This document shows positions 20,070-30,324 of a DNA stretch of 64,000 nucleotides, in pieces. The stretch is from Agapetus fuscipes (taxonomy: Eukaryota; Arthropoda; Insecta; Trichoptera; Glossosomatidae), in the NCBI GenBank assembly GCA_951799405.1, contig OX637352.1, forward strand, positions 13,774,820 to 13,838,819, written 5' to 3'. Below the pieces are notes generated by a model. It ran no database searches. It had not been told where the DNA came from and was given only the letters and a program-made list of their open reading frames with translations. Position numbers and translations under genes: made by a program. Every line of letters starts with the position of its first letter. Within the stretch, counting starts at the first letter, position 1.

Positions 20070-20510
20070 ATCGGTCAGTAGTCTAGTGGTAACATTTCGG
20101 ACTCGGCTGGAAGGAAGAAGATTCGATCCCCGGCGAGGCACAAAAAATATTTATCTTTTGTTTAGTTATTAAAGCTCTGTTTTATTTTCACTCTTTATTA
20201 TTTTTTTAATTTTTGGACACAAACGTTTTCGACTACCCAGTACCTAATCATCATCAGGTGATAAAAAATTATATTATTAATTAATGCACCAACCATCCAA
20301 AATATTATAAAAAATATTTAATTTATCTAATGTGCTCTTCGGTGGGCTGCCTTTATCAAACACTGGTCGTCATAAGTCTAACTAACTGGGTCTTGCTTGG
20401 GAATTGGCGCTTTTTACTGTGACGACCAAGCACTTGTGGGCTCTTGAGGTGTGATATCGGAAAAAACAGCACTCACCAAATAAATCATCTTAATATAATT
20501 ATTATTATTA
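20070..20510 (+). mobile_element. SINE-T split by an insertion at about 20163-20325
   Basis: The head has A box TAGTCTAGTGG and B box AGATTCGATCCCC. The body resumes at GTGCTCTTCGGTGGG, and the tail ends with CTTGAGGTGTGATATCGG and ATT repeats. The inserted 160 bp holds ACAAACGTTTTCGACTACCC. Confidence 0.75.
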
Positions 20511-20512
20511 GA

Positions 20513-20815
20513 ATGTGATGAGATGGTTTGGGCATGTGGAAAGAATGAATGATGATAGACTGACAAAGTATGTATACAAAGAAAGTGTGAAAGGAAAAAG
20601 AGGGAAGGGACGACCGAGAAAAGTATGGAGTGATCAGATTGAGGAGATTGTGAAAGAATGAGATATACAAAGTGAGCGTAAAAGAAGAAAATGCATGAAA
20701 AAGGTGATGGATATAAATGAATTGAAAGAGGTATGTAAGGATAGGAAAAAATGGAGGCAACTCTGCAGAGGCTCTGGCCACCCCTAGCGGAATGGCGACA
20801 GAGTTACAGTTACAG
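20513..20815 (+). mobile_element. LINE-Q 3' end, one internal stop
   Basis: VMRWFGHVERMNDDRLTKYV and WRQLCRGSGHP as in other copies, with a TGA in place of a Trp codon after IVKE. The 3' end is GAGTTACAGTTACAGTTAC. It starts right after the SINE-T tail. Confidence 0.8.
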
Positions 20816-20899
20816 TTACATTATCATTATTGTTATTCCTTGGGTATCTGATTGCTTTCAGGCTTACTCTCATGCTGTTAAAACTTGGTTTATTTTGAC

Positions 20900-21008
20900 T
20901 GATGCCACCCGGCATGTTTTAAAAGCGAACTTATAAGTGTGTGCTTGTGGGCGTGCATAGAGTATGAGCCTTAAATGTCAGTATATCATTGCAACTTAAA
21001 TTATATAC
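20900..21008 (+). repeat. RepA 3' half, diverged
   Basis: CCCGGCATGTTTTAAAAGCG to CATTGCAACTTAAATTATAT. Confidence 0.6.
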
Positions 21009-21144
21009 AAGTAGGTACTTACTACTGAATAATTAGGATATATCTGTCTCCGTGTGAATAGACCATTAACTTGGTTTTAGTCTTTATTTCTCAAAAAGTC
21101 TGTTTCACAAAGACAAATTAATGCAATCTATCTAACTGAAAACT

Positions 21145-21382
21145 ATGCAGATGTCTTCAAAAAAACACAGAATCTTTCTGTATTTTTTCTATGATTTTTA
21201 CGGTTCCACAACAAAACGGTCACAGACTGAATCACAGCTTGCCCACACGACATTTCGGTCAACGACATTTCGGTTACAGACAATTCGACCTCAGACAAAG
21301 CGAAAATGCGGTCACACGACTTTTCCGTCAACGACATTTCGGTCACATACAATATAGGTCCAGAGACATCTGCATCACGGAA
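21145..21382 (+). repeat. Left arm of a foldback element built from CGACATTTCGGTCA motifs
   Basis: Variants of ACGACATTTCGGTCA recur many times at irregular spacing. The arm is mirrored at 22296-22545. Confidence 0.65.
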
Positions 21383-21479
21383 AACTTGCTCTCCAAGAAA
21401 CCTTTAGAATTCTTCTACTCTAGTTTCAATCCTGGGATTGGCTTGCAGCAATTTCTTTCATTCTTCTCCTCCATTCTTC

Positions 21480-21850
21480 ATTGTCTTGTGCGGATTTTTT
21501 AAGGTCTGCATATGATGAGCAGCGCACGTCCACCATCAGGTCCTCCAGGTATTCTTGGCGTGGGCGTCCCCTAGAGTTGGTCCCCTCAGTCATCCCCTAC
21601 ATTATGGCATGCAAGAGGCCTTCTTGTCGTATTGCATGGCCGATCCATCTAGCACGCCTTTCGGACAAGGTCCTGAGCAGATGCCTTCCTCCTTCGATTC
21701 TTTGGAGAACCTCCTCATTTGTAGTGTGGTCTCTCCAGGAACTTCCTTGTAGTCTTCTATATGACCACATCTCGAAAGCCTCTAGTCTCCGTTTATCTCT
21801 TTTGGATAGGGACCATGTCTCGCAGCCGTACATCAAGATACTCCATACAT
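21480..21850 (-). mobile_element. Non-LTR reverse transcriptase C-terminal fragment
   Basis: The minus frame at 21836-21597 reads MMYGCETWSLSKRDKRRLEA, FEMWSYRRLQGSSWRDHTTN and RRARWIGHAIRQEGLL. This is the highly recurrent end of RTE-like ORFs (YGCETW...EAFEMWCYR...RRARWIGH). The beginning and the catalytic domain are absent. Confidence 0.75.
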
Positions 21851-21880
21851 AGGTCTTGATAAGGAGTAATACCTACTAGT

Positions 21881-22293
21881 AATAATATTAGGATGATTTA
21901 TTTGGCGAGCGCTGTTTTGGTGTGTATCACGCCTCAAAAGCCCTCTGCGAGCTTGGTCGTCAATTCTCAAGCAAGACCCAGTTGTTGTAAGGCTGCATCT
22001 GGATGGACCTTTCAGTGACCGGTCTTTGGTAAAGGTTTGTGAATTTTTCAACTCAGCGAAGAGCACATTCGAAATATAAATGGTATATTTTTTGTGCTCC
22101 GCCGGGATCCAAATCCACAACCTTTCATTTACGAGTCCGAAGTGTTGCCACTACGGACTACGGACCGGTCCAAGATGCCAACGACACGCGGTGTACCTGA
22201 GCGGTTACCCATCAAAGTACTGTCCGCGCCCAATGTTGCTTAACTTCGGTGATCTATGGGAACCGGTGCTTTCAACATGGTAACCTCGTTGAC
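21881..22293 (-). mobile_element. 5S-tRNA chimeric SINE, full length
   Basis: Minus strand carries 5S-like sequence (22293 to about 22173; GTCAACGAGGTTACCATGTT start, CACCGAAGTTAAGCAAC inside), then the tRNA head CCGTAGTCCGTAGTGGCAA, the body with a small deletion, and a tail ending at an ATTATT near 21881. It is enclosed by the arms at 21145 and 22296. Confidence 0.85.
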
Positions 22294-22295
22294 AT

Positions 22296-22545
22296 ATTAT
22301 ATTGTATGCGACCGAAAAGCGGTGTGGATGAACTGTCGTATGACCGAATTGTCTGTGACCGATTTGTCTGTGGACGAGTTATTTGTACCCGAGTTGTCTG
22401 TGACCGAAATGTTGTTGACCGAAAAGTCGTGTGGATGAAGTGTCATGTGAGACGAGATGTCTGTGAACAAGTTATCTTTAACCGATTTGCCGTGACACAA
22501 AAAAAAAACACGACCTTTTTCTGTATTTTTAATGATTTTTGCAGT
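22296..22545 (-). repeat. Right arm of the CGACATTTCGGTCA foldback element
   Basis: Variants of TGACCGAAATGTTGTTGACC, the complement of the left arm. The outer part, TTTTTCTGTATTTTTAATGA, also mirrors the left outer part. Confidence 0.65.
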
Positions 22546-23105
22546 TAGGTATTCTAGAATGAGTGTATTGCCAGAGTGAAAAAAAAGCTAGAAGATTTTT
22601 CCTTATCGCCTCACCGATCTAGAGTCGTTAACGTGTGACGTCACACAACATGGCCGCCCAAGCGATCGAGACATGAGTTAAAAATTGACAGAAAGCAGAT
22701 GGCCAAACTCTCACAAAAAGCCTTCTATTAACAAAACTGTAAATCTCTGAAAGCACACAAAAAATGCAGTCGAAAGTTATACAGATGCTTCTTTACGCTG
22801 AGGTTTAATTTAAGTTGCAGAGATTTAAGAGAACCCTGTGCGGTATAGACTCCCAAGATTTCAGAGAATCTGGAGGTCTATGGTGTTGGTGATGTGGTGG
22901 TGGATGTCCTGGGCTGGAAGTCTCATCACCACGGAAGATGAATACGAAAAGTTGTAAAATTGTAGAGACAAAAGAACCGTTTGTTGCTTCTCAGCTCGAC
23001 CCAGTGCATGTTTCAGCAGAATGTCACTGGTTTGAGTCCCAAGACTTGCTAAAGATATGTTTGTGACTGCAATCCGTAAGATCTAAGATGTTATGAAATC
23101 TCCAA
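22546..23105. other. No gene; repeat E remnant at 22825-22910
   Basis: Contains AACCCTGTGCGGTATAGACT, then GGTCTATGGTGTTGGTGATG, a diverged repeat E. The rest is unassigned. Confidence 0.4.
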
Positions 23106-23109
23106 CTGT

Positions 23110-23585
23110 TCCGTATCTAAACGAGCAGGCTGGAAGTCTCATCATCACAATAATTCTTACCTACCGAATATCGGTATATTTGTATGAAGACCTGTCAATC
23201 CAAGATGGCCGCAAGTGAACAGCTGATGAGTTGTCATACAAATATTACCGATATTGTCGATTTTGTCGGTGTTACAGCCAAGGGGGCTAAGTGGCCGATC
23301 CTTCTAGCGTATTGGGAATAGAATAACGTTGGTTCGATCCCCGCTTGGGTCACTTGACCAAAACTTTGACCCTGGTTCAACAGATGTGTTTGGGTAATTA
23401 TTAATTAATAATTCATTAATAAAAACAATAATGAATTATTAATTGATGATATTAATACCTGTTTCTGGCCAGGCAGAATAGGTTGGTGAATTGCATTCCT
23501 CTTCACAAATCCAAAAAAAAAAAAAAATATTCGGTATAGGTAAGAATTACTGTGGTGATGAGACTTCGAGCCCTGATCGTTTGTA
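23110..23585. mobile_element. MITE split by SINE-L
   Basis: Left end GGCTGGAAGTCTCATCATCA, then AATTCTTACCTACCGAATAT. The right end at 23530-23575 is the complement (AGGTAAGAATTACTGTGGTG, ATGAGACTTCGAGCCC). The interior shows GGCCGCAAGTGAACAGCTGA, shared with the interior of MITE H. Confidence 0.6.
23266..23527 (+). mobile_element. SINE-L, tRNA-Leu/Ser-like head, poly-A end
   Basis: CGGTGTTACAGCCAAGGGGG head, long variable region, and B box GGTTCGATCCCC. The body has AATTATTAATTGATGATATT and CTGTTTCTGGCCAGGCAGAA. Ends in 15 A. Other copies at 24790-24992 and 46340-46553. Confidence 0.7.
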
Positions 23586-23728
23586 GCCAGGGTTTTAGCT
23601 GCGTAGTGCTGTGTTGTATGTTGTTGCTACAGGTTGAGAGCTTATTAAGCGCCCGGGTCGACCATTGAAAAAATGGTATTCCACATGATCAGAGATATTT
23701 GTAATTTTTACAGCATTGTAACCGACAA

Positions 23729-23832
23729 GACCGGCCCGTTGTCAACGCTTTGGACTCGTAATCGAAAGATTGTGGGTTCGATTCCCAGCGGAGCACAAGA
23801 AACTTTCACTATATGTGTAGCTTAGTTGCGTT
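23729..23832 (+). mobile_element. SINE-T head joined to SINE-G 3' end
   Basis: tRNA-like head ending GGGTTCGATTCCCAGCGGAG, followed directly by CACTATATGTGTAGCTTAGT, the SINE-G terminus. A chimera or nested loss. Confidence 0.55.
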
Positions 23833-23835
23833 GCG

Positions 23836-23868
23836 TTTCTTGTGCTCCGCTGGGAATCGAACCCACAT
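23836..23868 (-). mobile_element. SINE-T head fragment
   Basis: TGTGCTCCGCTGGGAATCGA is the complement of the head at 23770-23795. Confidence 0.5.
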
Positions 23869-24299
23869 CACTCCGCTGTTAAAAACACTACATTGGCTTC
23901 GTTTCCCGGAGAGGGTGGTCTACCGTGTTTGTGTGATGGTATATAAAGCCATCAATGGCTTGGCTCCACCTTATTTGACTGGCATGATGTTGCCTGTTGA
24001 GATGGGTGTAAGGAGGCAGACACTCAGATCCGCGGGCGATGAAGTAGTCAATTTGGTTCAGCCACGCCGTCAAATTCGTACAAATTTCGGAGACCGCGCT
24101 TTCCGTGTTGCGGGTCCGGTGGAGTGGAACAGACTGCCACCCGGAGTGAAGAACTCCGAATCTATGGATGTATTTCGCGGGGCACTCAAGACACACCTTT
24201 TTAGAAAGTCTTATCCATGATCGGAGAGGGCCCTTGAGGTGTGACACACACAAAAACGGCGCTCTCTTATCATTTGTAAATTAAAATAAATTAGCCTGA

Positions 24300-24330
<31 letters not shown>

Positions 24331-24331
24331 G
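23869..24331 (+). mobile_element. LINE-C 3' end, intact C-terminal frame, (ATT)n tail
   Basis: The frame to 24220 reads ITPLLKTLHWLRFPERVVYR, AINGLAPPYL, FGDRAFRVAGPVEWNRLPPG and LKTHLFRKSYP stop, typical of the last 110 residues of CR1-like ORF2. The 3' UTR, CCCTTGAGGTGTGACACACA, CAAAAACGGCGCTCTC, then an ATT array, matches the SINE-T tail. Only the extreme 3' end is present, as expected from 5' truncation. Confidence 0.85.
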
Positions 24332-24708
24332 CACCAATCACAAGAGCCAAATGAAGTCACATTTTTCCCCAATTTAAATGTGGACACTCCATAATGTGTA
24401 TCAACAAAAATGTCATAAATTGTGCACAATGTCGCTTGAGTAGATTCGCCTTTCTGTCGTCGCTGTATTGGTTATTTACACAGATGCGAATCACATAATG
24501 GCGCGAAGTGAATCCGAGGAGGCGATTATCCCAAACAAAACAAACAATCCCGCCTACTGATGACGCTGCACGGATGTGCTCATGTTAACAATGTTAACAT
24601 ACACAGAGACAGAGGAGACAAGATGGGCTCGGCACAATATTCCAAATTAGGATATTTTCTCGACGAGATAGACCTTGTCTATATTTCGTAGATTACCTAC
24701 TGAATTCC
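24332..24708. other. Unassigned spacer
   Basis: Moderate GC around 24480-24620, with GTTAACAATGTTAAC near 24590 as a short palindrome. No gene recognised. Confidence 0.35.
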
Positions 24709-24710
24709 GA

Positions 24711-25040
24711 CCGGCCTGTAGTCTAGTGGTTAACACTACGGACTCATAAACCGTAAGGAATTCTTTTCCCGATGGAGCATAGAAAAATGATGCTGCCTGG
24801 CCAGAGCAGGTATTAAAATCATCAATTAATAATTTAATATTAATTAATAATTAACCAATGACATCTGTTGAACCAGGGACAAAGTTATGATCAAATGACC
24901 CAGGCGGGGATCGAACCAACGTTATTCTATTCCAAATACGCTAGAAAGGCCCGTCGCGTCGGTGCTATGGTCGTTCGGCCATAACACCTGATTCACACAA
25001 AAACAGCGCTCATCAAATAAATCATCCTAATATTATTATA
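24711..25040 (+). mobile_element. SINE-T split by an inverted SINE-L
   Basis: The plus SINE-T head is at 24711-24789 (TAGTCTAGTGG A box). Minus SINE-L is at 24790-24992. The plus SINE-T tail is at 24993-25040 (TTCACACAAAAACAGCGCTC and ATTATT). Confidence 0.7.
24790..24992 (-). mobile_element. SINE-L copy nested in SINE-T
   Basis: Minus strand has CGACCATAGCACCGACGCGA, B-box GGTTCGATCCCC and the AT-rich body to CTGCTCTGGCCAGGCAGC. Confidence 0.65.
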
Positions 25041-25740
25041 AATTTGGCAGAATGGTGGTAGAATGCGTCTAGTATGTAATGGAAGTACCAAGTCTTTCCC
25101 CTGAATATACTGCATTGTAGATTTTAATGATTATTGTTTACTCGTTATAGAACTGTATTCTAATTCTGCATCTCCCATAAGTGAGTACAACACGGCAGAG
25201 GCACATTTCCTCCATATATTGTCTGCATACAATAATAATATAACGGTGGCAGCACTCTACACACTCGGCCAGTGAATGAGCCCGCGATCATGGCAGCGAC
25301 GACAGAATCACGGCATGAGGAAGCGGCGCTCGTAAGCCTGTCAACACCTCCAGCCAGCGGGCCAACACTCCAGACCTATGCGAGATGCTCCACAAACCTG
25401 GGATAGCGTGCAAGTGATCAGGATAGCTACAACATTTTTGAATTTGGAATTTATCAGATATTTTCATACTTTCAACAACACTAGTAACAAACACGTTACC
25501 ATAGTGATTTCATGTGTTTCCATGGTGATATGTAGTAGGTACATAGATTGAAGCTTACATAGAAAATAACAAAAGCATTTCATACGTCGTGAGCGAGACA
25601 ACACTAAACAGTGTATGGTGTCAAGACGTTGCATCATGTCGATTGGTACATACTAAATCACATTCACAGCCCCTCCATATATATACCTCCATGCCCCTCC
25701 ATTGAATATACCTCCATGTTAGTAAGCCATGCACCTAGAC
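25041..25740. other. No gene recognised; moderately GC at 25260-25420
   Basis: The region with GCAGCGACGACAGAATCACG could be an untranslated exon or an old element. No open frame has a recognised domain. Confidence 0.3.
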
Positions 25741-25744
25741 GGCT

Positions 25745-25850
25745 TTTTTTTAAGAAAGCCTGTGCGGGAGACTCCCTAGATTCAAGAGACTCTAAGGGTC
25801 TATGACACTTGTTATAGTGCCGCAGAGGTGTTGGTGATGTGGCAGTTGTC
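25745..25850 (+). repeat. Repeat E copy
   Basis: AAGAAAGCCTGTGCGGGAGA, ACTCCCTAGATTCAAGAGAC and GGTCTATGACACTTGTTATA. Best-preserved copy of this unclassified repeat. Confidence 0.6.
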
Positions 25851-26210
25851 CTTCTCCGGTTGCAGTGCCGTTAGCTGCGCAGTGCTGTGGTGCGTGTTGC
25901 GTTGCTTTGTTTTGAGACACTGAGAGGAAATGGCGATTGATATTGGATTTGAAAAGGGTAAGGTTAATTGGGATGGAAACACAGATACCGGTAACTCATT
26001 CCATTAGCGGGCAGTTTGGCAAAGGAATGAGTCGTGAAAACACCAATTTCTCATAGTTTTGATATCGACTGCAAATGGTTGAATGTGAGCCGTTCTACGA
26101 GTTTCCCTTGTTGGGACGAGAGGAGGGGTATAAGTGAGGATAATTCATCAGAGCAGACTCCATTTTAATTTAATTTACTTGTAGTTTAGTTTAATTAAAG
26201 TTAAAATTAA
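25851..26210. other. Unassigned spacer
   Basis: Contains a GCGTAGTGCTGTG-type stretch also near 23595. No gene. Confidence 0.35.
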
Positions 26211-26211
26211 T

Positions 26212-26392
26212 GCCCTAACCACCATTGATGCAAATCAACTGCCATTTCTTTCGGTCCTTACATACTTCTTTCATTTCATTCGAGTCATAATCGTTTTCAT
26301 GCACTCTCTCCTTTTTTTATGACTCTGAATATCCCATTCATTCGATATTTCATAAATTTGATCCATCCATACTACTTGTTGTATTTAAAAAA
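26212..26392 (-). mobile_element. LINE-N/Q C-terminal fragment
   Basis: Minus-strand relics of MDQIYEISNEWDIQS and KEVCKDRKEMAVDL, with frame damage. Confidence 0.6.
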
Positions 26393-26585
26393 GAAAGTAC
26401 AGTGTTTTGCTTGCTGTCTTCGTCTGAGCAGTCTTTTAACATCAACGACATTCTTTATAACCGAAATTATAAATAAAGTTTAAAGTCTGGTTGATACTCC
26501 AAACAGCAGAGCATGTGCTTTCTCAGTGAAAGGTGTGGGTTCGAATCTGATTTCAGATTTTTCAGATTTCACGATTCAACAATAG

Positions 26586-27346
26586 TTCCTTGACTGATAG
26601 GTTGGTATGCGGCTGACCACCCATAAATGGTTCACTTTGCCAATGTCACTCCTGCTTCAGGGAAGGTCGGCAAGAGTTGCAGGGCTTATGTTCATTTGAG
26701 AGTTGGGTTTTTTATATTGTAGGTCCACATGCGGCATGTGTAAGCGCGAAATTATGCATGTCTGCTTGTGGGAATGCATTTAATATTTACTATTAATAAT
26801 AATAATGCATTTAATATTTACTATTAATAATTAATAATATTTACTAGCACTAACGCACAAAGCAATAGTTGTATGCATCGTTTACAGCGTGTTGGTAATG
26901 AGTATGCCTCACTTGACTTGGTTCTGCATAATAATAATTATCATACCTATAACCAAGGTCTGAAAAAAATGTTTTTGGGACATCCATAATATATAATAAA
27001 TTATATTGTTTTAGATTGTTATTATATGAACGATGTCTGCCTGGTGAATTTCTTTATTAGTGATATTTGAATGGTTTCTGAAGTTTTTATTTTTGATATG
27101 CTTTTTTTTTTGCTTCTAACCTACTGTTTAGTGTTTATATATGGGTTTATTTTTTCTTTTCTTTTCTTTTATGTTTTACCGTAATGTTTTATACTTTTTA
27201 TTCTTGTAATATTTATTGTTATTGTTGTTTTGTATAAACTCCCTTGATATGTACTTATTTCGTAAAAGGCTAACGCCGTAAATAAATAAATAAATAAATA
27301 TGAATCTCAAATGATACATATCTTTGCAGCTTAGATTTAGATTATA
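26586..27346 (+). repeat. RepA split by a 500-bp insertion
   Basis: 5' part 26586-26790 (TTCCTTGACTGATAGG onward to GGGAATGCATTTAATAT). The 3' part at 27300-27346 resumes with TGAATCTCAAATGATACATA and ends CAGCTTAGATTTAGATTATA. Confidence 0.75.
26785..27299 (+). mobile_element. Insertion ending in (TAAA)n, probable non-LTR 3' UTR
   Basis: Begins near a local duplication of GCATTTAATATTTACTATTA. T-rich, ending AAGGCTAACGCCGTAAATAA with AAATA repeats, the style of many LINE 3' ends. No coding part. Confidence 0.5.
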
Positions 27347-27472
27347 GATCATGGCACTGAAGACACTACTTTTCTCCAGAAGCCATGGCGCCCTTGAGAT
27401 GGTCCTGGACCATTAAATGGCGCCACAGGAAAGAAATCATCCATCATCATCATCATCATGGCATGCGTAATT
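27347..27472 (+). mobile_element. LINE-C 3' end with (ATC)n tail
   Basis: LKTLLFSRSHGALEMVLDH-type end, then GGCGCCACAGGAAAGAAATC and six ATC units. Matches the minus-strand element at 63203-63593. Confidence 0.7.
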
Positions 27473-27674
27473 GTTGTGTGTTTTGGAACATGGGATATTT
27501 TGTATGACTACACCACTGTTGCGTTTGACAGATCTGACTGACAGTTGTGCCCCAAACTATGATTCAATTCAGTAATGCTAGTTTAGGGTCCTTCTTAATC
27601 TTCTTGCGCCTCTTCAGTGGAGACCTATAAATATTATTATTTGTTGATTTAAAAAATATAATTTGTCGTGTATG

Positions 27675-27940
27675 TTCCTTGACTTATAGGTTGGTATGCG
27701 GCTGACCACCCATGGTGTAAAAATGGTAGATACACTTTACCAATGTCACCCCTGTCTCAGTGAAGGACGGCAAGAGTTGCAGGGTGTATGTCCATTTGAG
27801 ATTTGGTTTTAATGTTGTAGGTTCACATGCGGCTTGTGCAAGCGCGAACTTGTACGTGTCTGCTTGTGAAAATGCATGTACGAGTAATGTGAATATCCAA
27901 TGTAACATATCTTTGCAACTTAGATTAGATTAGATTAGAT
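27675..27940 (+). repeat. RepA copy, full length, (ATTAG)n tail
   Basis: TTCCTTGACTTATAGG to CAACTTAGATTAGATTAGA. Confidence 0.85.
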
Positions 27941-28004
27941 GGCAATTTTTCTGCAATCTCAAACTTTGAACTGCTCTCCTGAACAATTTAGTTTTTGTCA
28001 CTTA

Positions 28005-28284
28005 GGGGCCGTTCATAAATTACGTCATTGATTTTGGCCGATTTTCGACCCCCCCCCCCCACCTAACAATCATCCTATAGTCATAATCTAATGACCCCCC
28101 CCCCTCTTGCGGTAATAATGGATGAGCTTAATAATTAATAAGGTTATATTACTTACATAATATTTTGTAGAAATTGGTATTTACCAGAACGACGTCACTT
28201 TTGGTACTCGTTCATCATTTGCCATCATCCGCAGACCAGACTCCCCCCCCCTTAATGCGAATGACGTAATATATGGACAGTCAC
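28005..28284. mobile_element. MITE J, 280 bp, flanked by TTA
   Basis: Left end GGGGCCGTTCATAAATTACG; right end GACGTAATATATGGACAGTC+AC. TTA is at 28002-28004 and 28285-28287; the longer direct repeat GTCACTTA is also present. A paralogous site lacking the element lies at about 51300-51340. Confidence 0.8.
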
Positions 28285-28639
28285 TTACCTATATCCTTTT
28301 AACCGTCGATATTATTTTGTTAATGGCCGAGGTTCTGGCCACCTCTAGCGGAGAAGCTGCAGGATGCGTGCGCATATGGCAGAGAAACAGCTGGTACCCA
28401 GGTACCCTACCTGCGTGCTGATGGAGAGAGGTCTCGCAATATCCTTCTGGTCGTCAGCTGCAGCAGCGAGGAGCGGCCACTCACCCGGAAAACAAGACCG
28501 GCGCGGCGGCTAAAGGTTTACAGCTAACAGATTTCAACATATCCCAGCAAGGGCGTACCCAGGATCAAAACTAGGGGGGCAAGTTATGAAAATTGAAGAT
28601 AACCTAATATAAACATTAAACACAGCCTTATTTTATGCT
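28285..28639. other. LINE-Q 3' scrap and GC-rich unassigned sequence
   Basis: GGTTCTGGCCACCTCTAGCG at 28330 matches the LINE-Q stop region. 28365-28510 is GC-rich without a recognised frame. Confidence 0.35.
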
Positions 28640-28910
28640 ATAAAGATCAAATTTCTGAAATAGCGAATGAATGGGATATCCAGAGTCATAATGAAAGGAG
28701 GGCGTGTAAGAAAAAGGTTATGACTCTGGATGAAATGAAAGAAGTATGCAAGGACAGGAAGAAGTGGCGGCTTATCTGCAATGTTGATTTGTAATGTTGG
28801 TTTATTAATTTGCTACATTTTTTGTGTATGAAATTATTGACTTTTTTTGTATAGATTTATTTTTAAGGTTTTGTTCTTTTTTTATACTTAAATGTTATTT
28901 ATTATTTGTA
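28640..28910 (+). mobile_element. LINE-N C-terminus and 3' UTR, second copy
   Basis: FEIANEWDIQSHNERRACKK, KEVCKDRKKWRLICNVDL stop, then the same T-rich UTR as 8690-8808, running directly into RepA. Confidence 0.8.
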
Positions 28911-29158
28911 TTCCTTGACTTATAGGTTGGTATGAGGCTGACCACCCATACTGTAAAAAATGGTTCACTTTGCCAATGTCACCCCTGTGTCAGAGAAGGT
29001 CGGCAAAAGTTGTAGGGCTTACGTATGTTCATTTGAGGTTTGGATTTTATTTGTAAGTACACATTCAGCATTTGAAAGCGCGAACTACACGTGTTTGTTT
29101 GTGGGCATGCATTTGAGAGCTTTAAATGAATATATCCTTGCAACTTAGATTATAGATT
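28911..29158 (+). repeat. RepA at the 3' end of LINE-N, second copy
   Basis: TTCCTTGACTTATAGG to CTTAGATTATAGATTAA, contiguous with the LINE-N UTR. Confidence 0.85.
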
Positions 29159-29930
29159 AAATAGAAGTCATATGCAGTCCACTTAACAGTTTATTTTTTT
29201 ATTATTTAAACGGTTAAATTTCAATCTATAATCTATAACCTAAGTTGCAAAGATATATTAAGGCGCCTCTATACCCTAAATCTGCCGTTTTTGTTTTTTA
29301 CACTTTATGGTCTTAGCAAAAGAGTTACATAATGAAAAACATTAAGCATGTTTAATATTTTTTTATCTTAATTAAAAAGTTTGAACAAATTACATAACTT
29401 AAGAATTGCCATCACAAAAAAATATTTAAAAAAAGACGTTTTTTCAGATTTTTTGCGTTTTTTTCGTGTGTGCTATAGGTATTTTAGAAATATTTTTTTT
29501 CTTTTTAATTACAGAACTATACATTGTTTAGTGCCGTATTGGGACATTTTTTTTATAATTTTAATAGTTTTTGAGTAAATATGGAAAAACTGAAACTACC
29601 TACTTAATGAATTAAATCAAAGAACACAGGCAAACTCGTGTCTGCTTGTGGGAATACATTAGATATGAATCTTAAATTTAAAATATCTTTTCAACTTATG
29701 TTTTAAATTATAGAATCAGTGACGCCTCTGATCGACAGTACTTTGTCGTTGAAAATAACTAATTATACTTGTAAAGATAATAGGTACAGAAATATATTTT
29801 GAATTTTCACACTTAGGTAGGTATTGCTTTAGTGATGTTAAGTAGGTCTTAGATTCAAGATTAGATACACTGATACTGATACATACCTATAATATATCTA
29901 AAAGTTAATGTAGCGGGTATGTGTGCATTG
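29159..29930. other. AT-rich spacer, RepA scrap at 29222-29262
   Basis: AATCTATAACCTAAGTTGCA is a RepA 3' end on minus. The rest is AT-rich with no gene. Confidence 0.4.
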
Positions 29931-29934
29931 ACTG

Positions 29935-30025
29935 GTTCCACGACAAGATGTCCTTAGACAAAATATCCACACGACAAAAAATGTCCCCGACATAATATCC
30001 ACCAACAAAATGTCATTTTCATAAA
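29935..30025. repeat. Short array of CGACAAAATGTCC-like motifs
   Basis: GACAAGATGTCC, GACAAAATATCC, GACAAAAAATGTCC and related words recur, similar in style to the 21145/22296 arms. Confidence 0.45.
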
Positions 30026-30125
30026 AGTTTTATTTAAGTTTCATCAATATCTTTTTAGGGATTGAGTATTCACACAGTGCAAATTCATTTTTAATTTAAA
30101 ATAAAAATATGTTTAAATTTGTAAA

Positions 30126-30275
30126 AAACGTAGTTTTATTTTCACAATACCTACTTAATTCATTTTATTTGCCTCGAGTACTTTCGACCTTGACTCTTTA
30201 TAATGACCTGAAACTTGAAGGTCGAAAGTATTTGAGGAAAATAAAATTAATTATTGTGAAAATAATACTACGTTT
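30126..30275. mobile_element. Foldback element, arms about 60 bp
   Basis: The left arm (30126-30191) and right arm (30218-30275) are inverted: ACGTAGTTTTATTTTCACAA against its complement, with shared centre ACTTTCGACCTT. No coding content. Confidence 0.7.
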
Positions 30276-30324
30276 TTGAAAAAAGATTTAATTTAAATTA
30301 TTCATCAATAACATTTTTATACAT

